A stretch of DNA of 64,000 nt from Shewanella maritima (lineage in GTDB: Bacteria > Pseudomonadota > Gammaproteobacteria > Enterobacterales > Shewanellaceae), in contig NZ_CP036200.1 in assembly GCF_004295345.1 (NCBI RefSeq), positions 1,612,001 to 1,676,000 on the forward strand, in the 5' to 3' direction. Below, piece after piece: positions 18,772-27,729 of this stretch. The number at the start of each line of letters is the position of its first letter. The first letter of the stretch is position 1. The position numbers and the translations under genes were made by a program. A model generated the notes under the pieces. It searched no databases and was not told the DNA's origin. It was given only the letters and a program-made list of their open reading frames with translations.

Positions 18772-19470
18772 TTATTGCTCAGGCTCAAACTCCTCGGCCT
18801 CATCTTGTAAATGAGGCATTGGTGGTGTCCCCATCATTTCCATATCTTGCATCATTTGTAGAGCATTGGGGTTGAGCCCCATAGCATCTGCAATAAAACA
18901 GGTTTTTACCATTTCAAACATTTGCATTAGCATAGCCATGTGACTGTTATGCATTTGCACATTTAATAACGCGATTGTCGCCGAGGCTTCATCACCATTA
19001 AAGTCTGCCGCTTTGATATTAGCAACTTGCTGGTTAGCCTCTAGCCTTTGGGCAATCATTGTCTCAATCTCAACCACTCCTTCAGCCTGATAGCATGCAG
19101 ACGTTGGCTCCAACTCCGATTGGAAGGTTTTGTATAGGGTTAAATATTCACGAGCAGTAGCAATACTCTTTTCACCTAGCTTTGCCATTAAGTTAAAGTC
19201 AGTTTTATTGACTACTGCAATCGCGCTATGAGGACTGGCTTCCATATCACGATTAAGCGACTCCATTAACTCAAGGTGTTGTTCACTCAATAGCCTACCC
19301 TGCTCAGCAATCGGCTCAGAATTAAGGCTAAACTTGTCAATAGCTATTTGATTACTCGACGCTAATGCCGCTTCAGCATAAAACATCCCGCTAAAGCCCA
19401 TCGCGCTTATAAATAGCGCACTCACAACTGGCACACGCAAGCAAGATTTTACAATAAGGGGTACTGGCAT
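18772..19470 (-). CDS. Exported hypothetical protein, Met-rich C-terminus
   Basis: 232 residues with a signal peptide (hydrophobic core VVSALFISAMGFSGMF, cleavage near AALA). The start is ATG 19470 (MPVPLIVKSC), with AAAGGA 9 bases upstream; the ATG at 19491 would put extra residues before the signal. The mature part is helical and acidic, with two Cys, and ends in a Met-rich stretch (ALQMMQDMEMMGTPPMPHLQ) and an acidic tail. No family recognised. Probably periplasmic. Confidence 0.72.
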   Translation of the reverse strand: MPVPLIVKSCLRVPVVSALFISAMGFSGMFYAEAALASSNQIAIDKFSLNSEPIAEQGRLLSEQHLELMESLNRDMEASPHSAIAVVNKTDFNLMAKLGEKSIATAREYLTLYKTFQSELEPTSACYQAEGVVEIETMIAQRLEANQQVANIKAADFNGDEASATIALLNVQMHNSHMAMLMQMFEMVKTCFIADAMGLNPNALQMMQDMEMMGTPPMPHLQDEAEEFEPEQ

Positions 19471-19601
19471 GGGTTTATATCCTTTAAACACAAACGGTAG
19501 TTATAAATAGATGCTGCCAGCCTATAAAAGAGGCGTCTATCACGCAATCACACTTAACGGTTAGATAAATACATACGCTTACATCCATTTGGGTATACAA
19601 A

Positions 19602-19626
19602 AAGACCTGGCATTAAGCCAGGTCTT
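19602..19626 (-). terminator. Terminator of the DUF2057 gene
   Basis: The stem AAGACCTGGC / GCCAGGTCTT has loop ATTAA, with a T run on the minus strand, 48 bases beyond the stop codon. Confidence 0.82.
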
Positions 19627-19673
19627 AATAAGACAACTGAATATGTAGACGTGATATTACACAACCGGATCCA

Positions 19674-20108
19674 TTAATCGATCAATAGTTCGGTAAGTAG
19701 TTGTGACTGAGTCATCAACGCGACTTTTTGCTGTGCTTGGCCATTCACTTTTAAATGCACTTGCGGCGCGTCTAAAAAATCGTGAGCATCTTCTGCTGAA
19801 TACAAAGCCGGCGTGGCAATATGATATTCGCTATTAGCGACCAAATCTAACTTCAAGTACATTGGCTCTGAGCGCACCCAGTGACCAGAATCATCAGCAT
19901 TATCTTGGAACAAGTCACGATAGTTAACCTCAATTAATGTCTCACCAGCTTTTAAACCAACTAACCTATCAAAATTAACATCCTGGCCATTAATACTGGC
20001 GATGTTTAGGTCTTCGTTGGTGGTAATACTGGCAGCTTGTGTTCCCATTGAAATAGTGGCTAGTGCTGAAACGATTACGGCCGACAACATACGATTTTTA
20101 ATACTCAT
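19674..20108 (-). CDS. DUF2057 family exported protein (YccT/CsgI-like)
   Basis: 144 residues, signal peptide 1-25 (cleavage MGTQA before AS). The mature part follows the DUF2057 pattern: NLNIASINGQ-like start, a GLKAGETLIEVNYRDLF strand, then EPMYLKLDLVANSEYHI. In enterobacteria the family member YccT (CsgI) restrains curli production; whether this one has such a role is unknown. SD AAAGGAG before the ATG. The CsgD-like regulator gene lies two genes away and is convergent with its neighbour, so the link is only suggestive. Confidence 0.8.
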   Translation of the reverse strand: MSIKNRMLSAVIVSALATISMGTQAASITTNEDLNIASINGQDVNFDRLVGLKAGETLIEVNYRDLFQDNADDSGHWVRSEPMYLKLDLVANSEYHIATPALYSAEDAHDFLDAPQVHLKVNGQAQQKVALMTQSQLLTELLID

Positions 20109-20596
20109 AACAAACTCCTTTACATACCAAATATTAGGCTTTCCAATTTAAATCGCCTCGCCAACACCTCTTGCCTGCTATAACTATCTGCAGTTAAATC
20201 TCAGGCCACATACTTCGAAGTTCACCAACAGCTTCAGTTAAAGTGATTCGCGGCGGGTTAATGTAAGAGACCTCCAAGTAACCAAAGCTATTTCAACTTA
20301 TTTGATTAATAAATGTTCATTAACGGTCACTATGTAATCCACAGAGATACACAAAGTTGACTGAAGCACTCTTCAGTTACAGTTATCTACATACCAAATG
20401 GTATAAAAACAACCGCCACCCACACCCAATAATACCGAACCTAATTGACCAGCTACCAACACCTGACACACCTATACAGGCAATTGATAATAAGGCATTA
20501 ATATTATTGAATAAGTCAGCTTAATATGGTTCAAGAAAGCACTATATTTGGTCACAATTTATCTCGTTCTACCTATCTAATTTCAAGGGAAGTGAA
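20109..20596. other. Divergent intergenic region
   Basis: 488 bases, AT-rich, between the DUF2057 gene and a lipoprotein gene. A small hairpin (ACTGAAG 20360-20366 / CTTCAGT 20371-20377) is the only structure seen; no ORF or clear promoter pair. Confidence 0.5.
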
Positions 20597-20995
20597 ATGA
20601 AAAAAACCTTACTAACTGCAGTTATTGGCTCAGTATTGCTCTCTGCTTGTGGCGCGACTCCACCTCGTGTTGCTCAAGAGAAAGAAACCAATGTAAATGG
20701 TGAAACTTATGTTTTAGGTGGCCAATACGATAAAGACAAGAATAAGTTAGAACTAACGGTAAATGGCGAGGTTGTAATGCAAGGGCGTTTCCCGCCTTAC
20801 ACCCCAACCCAAAACCTTAATGCGACATACGAAGACGTTAACTTCTCAGGTAAATGCTATTTTGGCTCTGTGCTAGGCGATGATGGTGGTGAGCTCGGTA
20901 TCGTTGCAGGCATCATCCAGGCTGCTAAATCTAGCTCGGCTGACAAATGCGAAATGTTCGTAAACGACAAGCCTGCGGATACCCTATACTTCTAA
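20597..20995 (+). CDS. Small lipoprotein, unknown function
   Basis: 132 residues. Lipoprotein signal with lipobox LSAC (lipidated Cys18). The mature part has two further Cys (KCYFGSVLG and DKCEMFVND) that may form a disulfide, and a Gly-rich hydrophobic stretch. The residue after Cys is Gly, not Asp, so outer-membrane sorting is expected. SD AAGGGAAG before the ATG. No family recognised. Confidence 0.75.
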   Translation: MKKTLLTAVIGSVLLSACGATPPRVAQEKETNVNGETYVLGGQYDKDKNKLELTVNGEVVMQGRFPPYTPTQNLNATYEDVNFSGKCYFGSVLGDDGGELGIVAGIIQAAKSSSADKCEMFVNDKPADTLYF

Positions 20996-21067
20996 TCATT
21001 TATGGTACTCTGCTTGTATAGTACTACTTTGCGCTCTAGATGAGCTATAAGTGAGTACAATCAGGCT

Positions 21068-21106
21068 AAAAGCCGCGCTTAAAGTATATTTAGGGCGGCT
21101 TTTCTG
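21068..21106 (+). terminator. Terminator between convergent lipoprotein and esterase genes
   Basis: AAAAGCCG (21068-21075) pairs with CGGCTTTT (21096-21103), extended by CTTAAA/TTTAGG, with a T run after it. Confidence 0.8.
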
Positions 21107-21138
21107 TTTTTACGCGATAGGAGTTTAAAAGAGCGTTG

Positions 21139-22233
21139 TCACTGGCTAAGTAGAAAACGCAGCGGTATATCAACACGCTCAGCCCAAGCCACCTCAGTAT
21201 GTGCCTTGCCCTTAAAGTACTGGGTTTGCCATAAATGTGCAGGGTAACTTAGTTCAGCAAACATCTTATCTACTTTAGCTTGCAGCGGTGGATACATAGC
21301 ATCAAGGGTTTGATCGCCATAATCAAAGTACAACTTAACCTTAGGTTCGCTCATTATTTTTTCTGCAATATATAAGTTAAACGCTGCAGGAATAGGATTA
21401 TTTTCACGGGCAAACGATCCCGGCCAATGGGTAGATACACAAGCTGCGCCGCCAAATACCTCAGGGTATTCCAAAGCGGTATACCATGAGATTAAACCAC
21501 CCATGCTCGACCCCATCACAAAAGTATTGGCTCGATCAGTTGCGACTTCGAATTTACTATCAATAAAAGGCTTCAACGATTTAGCAAGAAAGGCGGCATA
21601 GTTATCTGAATAAACACGCTGATGAAACAAGTCCTCAGACTCACTTCGCTTATCTTTATACAGCTCAGTTTGAGTACTTGCTGGTAACGACTCAAAAGGT
21701 TTTTGTGGGAAATACTCACTGTGGCGAGATGGCCCGGCGTTATGTACGCCCACCACAATAAACGGTTTAACTTCATCAGACTGATTAAGCTTTGCCGATG
21801 CTTCATCCATTTCCCATGACGTTTTATTCCAGGATTGCTCTGCATCGTAAAGCATTTGTCCATCATGCATGTATACCACTGCATATGGAGCTTTGGCTGG
21901 ATAATCCGCGGGAAGCCATACATCAATAGGGCGAGGCGTAATACCCGCAAAGTCGATATCTGCACTATCAAGCCGTTTGAGCTGACCTTGTGATGCACTT
22001 GGCATAGGCGCATTGAGCAACGCGTTGGTCATTGAGTTGGATTGAGATGCTTGCTTATCCAAAGACTCAGTGTTTGTGGCATGTGCATCGGTGCTAAATA
22101 ATGTGCCACTAGTTAGAATTAAAGCCGTTACCGCTCCTAGCATCACAGCTAAATTAAACGCTGCAGCCTTAACTATCTTACTTGTATCAAAAGACGAGTC
22201 TGTAGATGTCTCATCAGCAATAACGTTAGCCAT
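21139..22233 (-). CDS. Alpha/beta-hydrolase, esterase D-like, membrane-anchored or exported
   Basis: 364 residues. A hydrophobic segment (about 23-44) preceded by a hydrophilic stretch gives either an uncleaved anchor or a long signal peptide ending near DAHA. The catalytic part is of the putative-esterase (PF00756) type: RPIDVWLPADY, VVYMHDGQMLYD, the nucleophile elbow GSSMGG (Ser243), and a C-terminal KGKAHTEVAW supplying the His. Related proteins hydrolyse acyl esters, some siderophore esters; the substrate is unknown. SD GAGGGAC before the ATG. Confidence 0.84.
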   Translation of the reverse strand: MANVIADETSTDSSFDTSKIVKAAAFNLAVMLGAVTALILTSGTLFSTDAHATNTESLDKQASQSNSMTNALLNAPMPSASQGQLKRLDSADIDFAGITPRPIDVWLPADYPAKAPYAVVYMHDGQMLYDAEQSWNKTSWEMDEASAKLNQSDEVKPFIVVGVHNAGPSRHSEYFPQKPFESLPASTQTELYKDKRSESEDLFHQRVYSDNYAAFLAKSLKPFIDSKFEVATDRANTFVMGSSMGGLISWYTALEYPEVFGGAACVSTHWPGSFARENNPIPAAFNLYIAEKIMSEPKVKLYFDYGDQTLDAMYPPLQAKVDKMFAELSYPAHLWQTQYFKGKAHTEVAWAERVDIPLRFLLSQ

Positions 22234-22354
22234 AAGTCCCTCTTTGCAATCTTAACTAGCTCAAGTACTGAAGTCATGGTTGGCGAACGAACTCACTTTG
22301 GCAAGTGAGGAAGCAATGCAAACGTATGCATAATCGTCAGACAGATATCGATCC

Positions 22355-23059
22355 TTAAAGGAAGGACTCAACGACAGCCGCGCAAATAACCATACTTGCC
22401 AGCACCGGAAATGCAGTGAAGACAATCGCTAAGAGTGATTTAAAAGAATATTGACCATGAGCCGTGCGAACCGGATAGTCAAAGAACAACAGCATATAAA
22501 ATAGTTGCTTTAACGGAAAATACAGGGCATCAAGGTAAACTTTTTCACCAGACTGCAATATAAACTCAATACCAACAATGTGGTTACGAACACCAAAAGC
22601 GCGCGCGTGCCTGGACTTATATATGACCTTTGCCCGCTTTATATGCTCACGCTCAATAACATACTCACCCTTTGGCTTATTGATAATCGCGCTGCCAGGC
22701 AGAATAAGTTTATCGCGACTGACGATACACTGCTGAGCTAGCTTGCTGCCATAGTGAAGTCGTATCAACACCCAGCGAACAATAAAGTAAATCGGCACCA
22801 AAGCAAAGTTGGCCAAGGCGAATGTTCGTGCAAGTTCATCATCTGCAATACTTAAAGGCGCTGCAGCTATACCAAGCATGACAATTAAAATAAGTAGCGA
22901 ACTAATCAACGGCAATGGGTAGAACAACCTGGTGACAGCAAGCTTAACAACCGAGTTATCATTAAACTTGCTCATTCCTTTGATACGGAAATCAAAAAAC
23001 CAACGTTTATCATCCAATGCAACTGCATCCGCGTTGCCAACACCTGACTCTTGTTTCAA
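22355..23059 (-). CDS. Membrane protein with PH-like middle domain, unknown
   Basis: 234 residues. Two membrane spans at about 45-65 and 80-98, a soluble part (about 100-190; ILPGSAIINKPKGEYVIERE, VGIEFILQSGEKVYLDAL) that resembles a bacterial PH-like domain, and a C-terminal span. It starts at TTG 23059 with AAGGTG 7 bases upstream; ATG at residue 29 is an alternative. Its FYPLPLI motif before the first span recurs in the small membrane ORF at 59002-59193 (FYPLPFI), hinting at a shared family. Confidence 0.68.
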   Translation of the reverse strand: MKQESGVGNADAVALDDKRWFFDFRIKGMSKFNDNSVVKLAVTRLFYPLPLISSLLILIVMLGIAAAPLSIADDELARTFALANFALVPIYFIVRWVLIRLHYGSKLAQQCIVSRDKLILPGSAIINKPKGEYVIEREHIKRAKVIYKSRHARAFGVRNHIVGIEFILQSGEKVYLDALYFPLKQLFYMLLFFDYPVRTAHGQYSFKSLLAIVFTAFPVLASMVICAAVVESFL

Positions 23060-23339
23060 TATTTACACCTTATAAAAGTATCTCATCCAATGGGGACGCT
23101 TGTTTGACCACTTCTCTCCATCAATTATCCACGAAGCTATCAAACAGCAGCCCGCCCCTCAACTAGCCATATAGATAAATAGTTGCGCAGCAGGCGTCCC
23201 CTTAAGGATAGAAATGTAGAATTCAAAAATACGGGGAAATAGCATTTATAGCGACGTTAAGCACATTGACGTGATAACAATCAGGCTTAAGTGAGTATAT
23301 TTGGTCACTGCTTCGGGACACTAACTTACTCAAGCAAAA

Positions 23340-23963
23340 TCAAAACAACTCAATATCTGAGCTTGATTGTTGATCTGTATCCAGGTGACTAAGATAGATA
23401 TTTTCTTGTTGGGCGACTTGCTCTTTATTACTCATAGGCAGCCATTTGAGTAGCGCTTTGCCAGTTTGAGGATGGAACAGCACCTTACGGGGTAAATCTC
23501 CGCCTAAATCTTCACTCACAATAGGGATATTTTCCATCGCAAGGTAGTGCTTAACAAATTCAATGTTGTCCTGACCAACATTGAAACTCATGGCTAAACC
23601 GATTTGGGCGCCACCAAAAACTTTGGCCTGCAAGCGCGAGCGGCTGCCACCAGCTTTTAAAATACCATTGATGAGCTGCTCCATCGCCCAGTTACCATAC
23701 CGACACGAGTAACTTGCGATATTTTGCCACTCTCCCTGCAATTTCTTTTCTGGCAACAGAAAGTGGTTCAGCCCACCGACTCCAATCAGTGGGTCCCAAA
23801 TACAGGCAGCAACGCACGACCCTAAGCGGGTATATACCAACTCATCTTGTTGACTGACGTAAAATAACCCGGGATCAACCCGAGCCACCATCTTATTGTG
23901 CTCCTTATCAAAACGGCGCTCAATTAAGTTGGGGTCAAGATCAGCGTGGTGCAATTGCTGCAT
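23340..23963 (-). CDS. cheD: Chemoreceptor glutamine deamidase CheD
   Basis: 207 residues. CheD signature: LGSCVAACIWDP with catalytic Cys50, GGLNHFLLP with His67 (17 residues on, the family spacing) and AKVFGGAQIG. CheD deamidates Gln to Glu on methyl-accepting chemotaxis proteins and can interact with CheC. The start is ATG 23963, with GGAAGGA 6 bases upstream; the upstream TTG overlaps that SD. No other chemotaxis gene is adjacent, so it is an orphan in this window. Confidence 0.93.
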   Translation of the reverse strand: MQQLHHADLDPNLIERRFDKEHNKMVARVDPGLFYVSQQDELVYTRLGSCVAACIWDPLIGVGGLNHFLLPEKKLQGEWQNIASYSCRYGNWAMEQLINGILKAGGSRSRLQAKVFGGAQIGLAMSFNVGQDNIEFVKHYLAMENIPIVSEDLGGDLPRKVLFHPQTGKALLKWLPMSNKEQVAQQENIYLSHLDTDQQSSSDIELF

Positions 23964-24014
23964 TGAGTTTCCTTCCAAGTCCCTTAAGTTGTCGCAAACG
24001 CTTGGTAAATAAGA

Positions 24015-24200
24015 TTAGTCCTTATGACTCTCTTCACTATTTTTGTCTTTATCATCTAGCAAGCTAAACCAAACACCTTGATTTGAGCCTTTAATGAGAC
24101 CAACTGCTATGACAAGCAAAATGATGGCAAAAGCGGTTTGGTATTCTCTAAACAAATAAATGCCAAGTATGACCAGTGATACTGCAACGAGTTTTTGCAA
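24015..24200 (-). CDS. Small membrane protein, unknown
   Basis: 61 residues with two hydrophobic segments (VAVSLVILGIYLF, AFAIILLVIAVGLI) and a charged C-terminus (DDKDKNSEESHKD). It starts at TTG with GGGAG 6 bases upstream. It lies 51 bases upstream of cheD on the same strand and may be co-transcribed. Confidence 0.6.
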   Translation of the reverse strand: MQKLVAVSLVILGIYLFREYQTAFAIILLVIAVGLIKGSNQGVWFSLLDDKDKNSEESHKD

Positions 24201-24294
24201 CGCATTCTCCCTGATGTTTCTTATTACGTCCTACGATATAAAGCCAGTTTAGCGACAAAGTTAAGTTCTATAACGATACTTGTCGCCTTAAAAA

Positions 24295-25152
24295 TTAACA
24301 CTCATTACGATGACAAGCTTTAAGCTGCATACCTTTAGTATTCAGTAAACCTGGAATAGCTTGCTGCCCAACCAAGTGACCAGCACCCACAACAATAAAT
24401 AACTGCTTGCCTTTATGCTCAATCATTAGCTGTTTAATTTTAGCAGCCATAGTGTGATTGCGTTGCCAAAGTAGCTTGTCCAATAGCTCATTGGTTACAG
24501 CCTGAGGATCTTCCATCAGTTTAGCTAGTTGCTTATCATCACCTTTACGCCAGGCTGCGATTAACGCCAACATTTCAACATCTTCAACATAAGCAGCCTC
24601 TTCCACCATCTTGTATTGGGTCTGTTCGCTAAAGCTTGAGATAAGCTCAAACTGAAACTCTACACTTTCAAGCTCAATTAAATCTTTATCACCGTTACGG
24701 GCAACGAGTGTTAAATCAACACCTTGCTCAGCTTGAAAACCTAACTGAGCAAAACGAAGTAAACCAATTTGCGATGCTTGTAACCAGGGAGCAAAGCCCG
24801 AAATGGCCTGGCAAAGTTGCATTTGTGGCTGACAGTAACCTTGCAAAATCTTATCGGTTTTGGCTTTTTGCGATGGCGTGATTTGGCCGTGCTTAGCAAG
24901 CAAACTCCCCACATCGGCTTTAGTCACATCCGCTTCAATCACTAAAGCATCTGAATCGGCAAATGCTTGCTCGATTTTTGCATTCAACGGATAAAAGTCC
25001 GCTTTACCTACATGTACCGAGCCAAGCAGATAGGCTTGCTCGCCTTGATAATTAACTTGATAAAACACAGGGTTATCCGATGGCGCTGCTATCACTTGTA
25101 ATGATGCCACACACACCAGTGCGCTAAATGCTTTAAGCAACCGATTCAACAT
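24295..25152 (-). CDS. TraB/GumN family exported protein
   Basis: 285 residues, signal peptide 1-22 (cleavage VIAA before PSD). Typical TraB/GumN motifs: AYLLGSVHVGKADFYPL near the mature N-terminus, ALVIEADV, and FIVVGAGHLVGQQ near the C-terminus, with conserved His/Glu that form the active-site-like cleft of this erythromycin-esterase/Tiki-like fold. Probable periplasmic hydrolase or protease-like protein; function in bacteria is poorly defined. SD AAGGAAG before the ATG. Confidence 0.87.
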   Translation of the reverse strand: MLNRLLKAFSALVCVASLQVIAAPSDNPVFYQVNYQGEQAYLLGSVHVGKADFYPLNAKIEQAFADSDALVIEADVTKADVGSLLAKHGQITPSQKAKTDKILQGYCQPQMQLCQAISGFAPWLQASQIGLLRFAQLGFQAEQGVDLTLVARNGDKDLIELESVEFQFELISSFSEQTQYKMVEEAAYVEDVEMLALIAAWRKGDDKQLAKLMEDPQAVTNELLDKLLWQRNHTMAAKIKQLMIEHKGKQLFIVVGAGHLVGQQAIPGLLNTKGMQLKACHRNEC

Positions 25153-25267
25153 TGTCTTCCTTATTCCTTTAATCCATATACATCTGTCAATCTAACCATA
25201 AACGCTAACATTGGCTAGCGACAAATTAACTATGTACAAGATAAAACCGCTTGATGCGGCTAATAAT

Positions 25268-25296
25268 TTCAACATATTAGAGGGAATAGGTATAAT
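25268..25296 (+). promoter_or_regulatory. Sigma-70-like promoter
   Basis: TTCAAC (25268-25273), a 17-base spacer and a perfect TATAAT (25291-25296). It lies inside the N-terminal extension of the longest ORF, which argues that translation of the downstream gene starts later, at 25328. Confidence 0.5.
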
Positions 25297-25327
25297 TAGC
25301 CCAGAGTTCATTAATATCGAGGCTAAG

Positions 25328-25639
25328 ATGCCATACACCAAAGTTATCCAGCAGATCAGAGAGAACCTGCAAACCGCTTACCGTCAATCCATTGATTGCG
25401 ACAACCGCCTCGATGAATTACACAAAGCAGGTCACGGCAAATTTGTGGCAATTTTCGATAAAGAACAAGGCTTTAACGAGCAAAGCAACCGCTTCTTGCC
25501 ATACGTAAAAGAACTTGCAACCGAGTTTGAAACCTTTCAAGGCAATACCCATATTGCCCCTGAAACCCTAGAAAGCTTTGTAAAGCGCCTTGGGCTGCTA
25601 CTGCAAACCATGAATGCCTTTAAACTAAGCTCAAAATAA
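25328..25639 (+). CDS. Conserved hypothetical soluble protein
   Basis: 103 residues, helical, charged, no signal or membrane segment (MPYTKVIQQIRENLQTAYRQ at the start). No family recognised. The longest ORF begins at TTG 25211, or ATG 25232, but neither has an SD, and a promoter with perfect -10 box lies at 25268-25296; ATG 25328 has GAGG 5 bases upstream, so this start is preferred. It is followed by its own terminator. Confidence 0.7.
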   Translation: MPYTKVIQQIRENLQTAYRQSIDCDNRLDELHKAGHGKFVAIFDKEQGFNEQSNRFLPYVKELATEFETFQGNTHIAPETLESFVKRLGLLLQTMNAFKLSSK

Positions 25640-25692
25640 CTTAACCAGAGCTCGGGCTAACTAAACAAAGCTCTCTAGAGCAAAAAACTCCT

Positions 25693-25723
25693 AAAAAAAG
25701 CGGCGCATAATGTGCCGTTTTTT
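25693..25723 (+). terminator. Intrinsic terminator
   Basis: CGGCGCA / TGTGCCG stem with TAA loop, preceded by an A run and followed by TTTTTT. Confidence 0.85.
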
Positions 25724-25796
25724 CACTCCCAATAAATTTCCAACCCATCGACATCATCCCTAAACCTTTGGCTGACATTCATTCTTTGCAATAAAT

Positions 25797-27635
25797 ATGT
25801 CATCAAAGCGCAATACACTTTTTGATCCCAACCCTTTAAAAAAGATGACGGCAATGAGTGGTATTGATTTAGTTCACGAGCTAAACAAAGTATTTAACAG
25901 GCAAGCGATCACCGCGCTGTATCAGCCCATATTTAATATCACGACGCATCAACTTCACGGATACGAAGCATTGAGCCGCGGCCCTGAGCACAGCCCATTA
26001 TTCTCGCCCGTACCGCTATTTAAAACCGCTGAACATCAGGGCAGGTTGAGCGAGCTAGAAACCTTATGCCGAACCATATCAATCAATGCGTTTCGGCAAA
26101 GACAGCTTGATGGCAAGCTGTTTATCAATATCTCGCCTAAAGCTTTGCTTGACCCCAACCACCCCAAAGGCATGACCTTACAACTGGTGAAACAACTGGG
26201 CATATCACCTCAAAACGTGGTTATTGAACTGTCGGAGCAACACCCAGCCGATGATATAGACTTACTTAAATCTTGCTTGAATCACTACCGAAATCAGGGG
26301 TTTCTCACTGCCATTGACGACCTAGGCGCTGGCTACTCAGGATTAAGATTGTGGTCTGAGCTGGCGCCAGACTACGTAAAAATTGACCGCCATTTCATTC
26401 AGGAAATCGACACCAATCCAGTCAAACAAGAGTTTGTGCGCTCAATTGTCGATTTATGCCAAAGCTTAACCTGCAAAGTCATTGCCGAAGGTATTGAAAC
26501 ACCTCAAGAACTAACCGTTATCAAGCAACTTGGGGTCACATACTGCCAAGGCTATTACCTTGGCCGCCCACAAGTGCAACCTAAGCGCCAACTTGAGATT
26601 GAACATAGACCGCTACCAAGTAGCGGTCTCAATCATCGTTATTGTGAAACGGCAGAAAGTCTATGTATGAATGCCATAACCGCTGCGCCGGAAACACAAT
26701 TAAAAATCTTAATTCAAAAGTTTATAGAGCAGCCGGCACTGCAAGGTATTGTGATTGAGCAAGCGCAAATCCCGCTAGGGATAGTTAACCGCGCCAGCTT
26801 ACTCGAGTTATTTAGCACGCCCTATGGCCGAGCGCTAAATGAAAACAAAGCCGCGAGCTCGGTCATGCAAAAGACCCTAATAACCATTGAAGCCACTGAG
26901 CCATTATCTAGCGTCAGTCAGCTGCTTACATCTGATGCCGTCAACACAGTTGAGCAGCAATTTGTGATAACCCGAGATAACAAACTTTTAGGAATAGGCT
27001 TAACCAAAGACTTGCTGCAGCGGATCACCGATGAGCGTATCAAGATGGCACGTCATGCGAACCCATTAACTAATCTGCCTGGCAATGTACCGATTCAAGA
27101 AGAGCTGGCCAAACTCAAGTCACAAGATATCCCGTTTTACCTAGCCTACTTGGACTTAAGCCACTTTAAACCTTACAACGACATTTATGGCTTTAGCCGC
27201 GGTGATGAAGTGATTCAATTGGTTGCCAACTTGCTCAATAAACACCAAACCGAGTACTGCTTTATTGGCCATGTTGGTGGCGATGACTTTGTGATGATTT
27301 CAACTAATCAAAACGTTATTGAGCAATGCCGCGCGATTATTGATTCATTTGAATCTCACAAGTGTAGCTTTTATGGTGAAGAACATTGGCAGCAGCAAAC
27401 CATGCTTGCCAAAGACAGGCAGGGAAATCCACATCATCACCCATTGATTTCGCTATGTATTGGCGTACTGCCACCCGCTTACACTCGCCATGCCACCGAG
27501 CATCAACTGTCGATGTTAAGCGCTGAAGCTAAGAAACAAGCTAAAGCCGCTATCGATGGGTTCATACTGGTGTCGCATTCCCCTTTGTGTGTCGCGCTAA
27601 ATTCAGATAACAACTGGCAACAAAAAACCGCTTAA
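25797..27635 (+). CDS. c-di-GMP signalling protein, EAL-CBS-GGDEF
   Basis: 612 residues, cytoplasmic. EAL domain (about 28-270): EAL at 57-59 in GYEALSRGP, FINISPKAL, IELSEQ, IDDLGAGYSGL, AEGIET and QGYYLGRP, i.e. the metal-binding and catalytic residues of an active phosphodiesterase appear kept. A CBS-pair-like middle (about 285-420) is followed by a GGDEF domain whose signature is GGDDF (494-498), so cyclase activity is doubtful and it may instead bind GTP or be regulatory. The likely net role is hydrolysis of c-di-GMP. No strong SD. The stop codon sits inside a hairpin that terminates the opposite gene. Confidence 0.88.
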   Translation: MSSKRNTLFDPNPLKKMTAMSGIDLVHELNKVFNRQAITALYQPIFNITTHQLHGYEALSRGPEHSPLFSPVPLFKTAEHQGRLSELETLCRTISINAFRQRQLDGKLFINISPKALLDPNHPKGMTLQLVKQLGISPQNVVIELSEQHPADDIDLLKSCLNHYRNQGFLTAIDDLGAGYSGLRLWSELAPDYVKIDRHFIQEIDTNPVKQEFVRSIVDLCQSLTCKVIAEGIETPQELTVIKQLGVTYCQGYYLGRPQVQPKRQLEIEHRPLPSSGLNHRYCETAESLCMNAITAAPETQLKILIQKFIEQPALQGIVIEQAQIPLGIVNRASLLELFSTPYGRALNENKAASSVMQKTLITIEATEPLSSVSQLLTSDAVNTVEQQFVITRDNKLLGIGLTKDLLQRITDERIKMARHANPLTNLPGNVPIQEELAKLKSQDIPFYLAYLDLSHFKPYNDIYGFSRGDEVIQLVANLLNKHQTEYCFIGHVGGDDFVMISTNQNVIEQCRAIIDSFESHKCSFYGEEHWQQQTMLAKDRQGNPHHHPLISLCIGVLPPAYTRHATEHQLSMLSAEAKKQAKAAIDGFILVSHSPLCVALNSDNNWQQKTA

Positions 27636-27657
27636 TGAGAGAACTCATTAAGCGGTT
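27624..27657 (-). terminator. Terminator of the DUF3016 gene overlapping the EAL gene stop codon
   Basis: A perfect 14-bp stem AACCGCTTAATGAG / CTCATTAAGCGGTT with a 4-base loop. Only the minus strand has the following T run (TTTTTTG), so it is a terminator for the minus-strand gene, placed within the last codons of the convergent EAL-GGDEF gene. Confidence 0.75.
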
Positions 27658-27729
27658 ACTGACCTTTAACAACTATCTAGCGTGAACGGCTGCTAAGTAC
27701 TTGAGCTTTCGCCTACAGCGCTGAACAAC

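Noticed and set aside
25211..25327. N-terminal extension of the 25328-25639 protein
   Set aside because: No SD at the upstream starts, and a promoter with a perfect -10 box lies within the extension.
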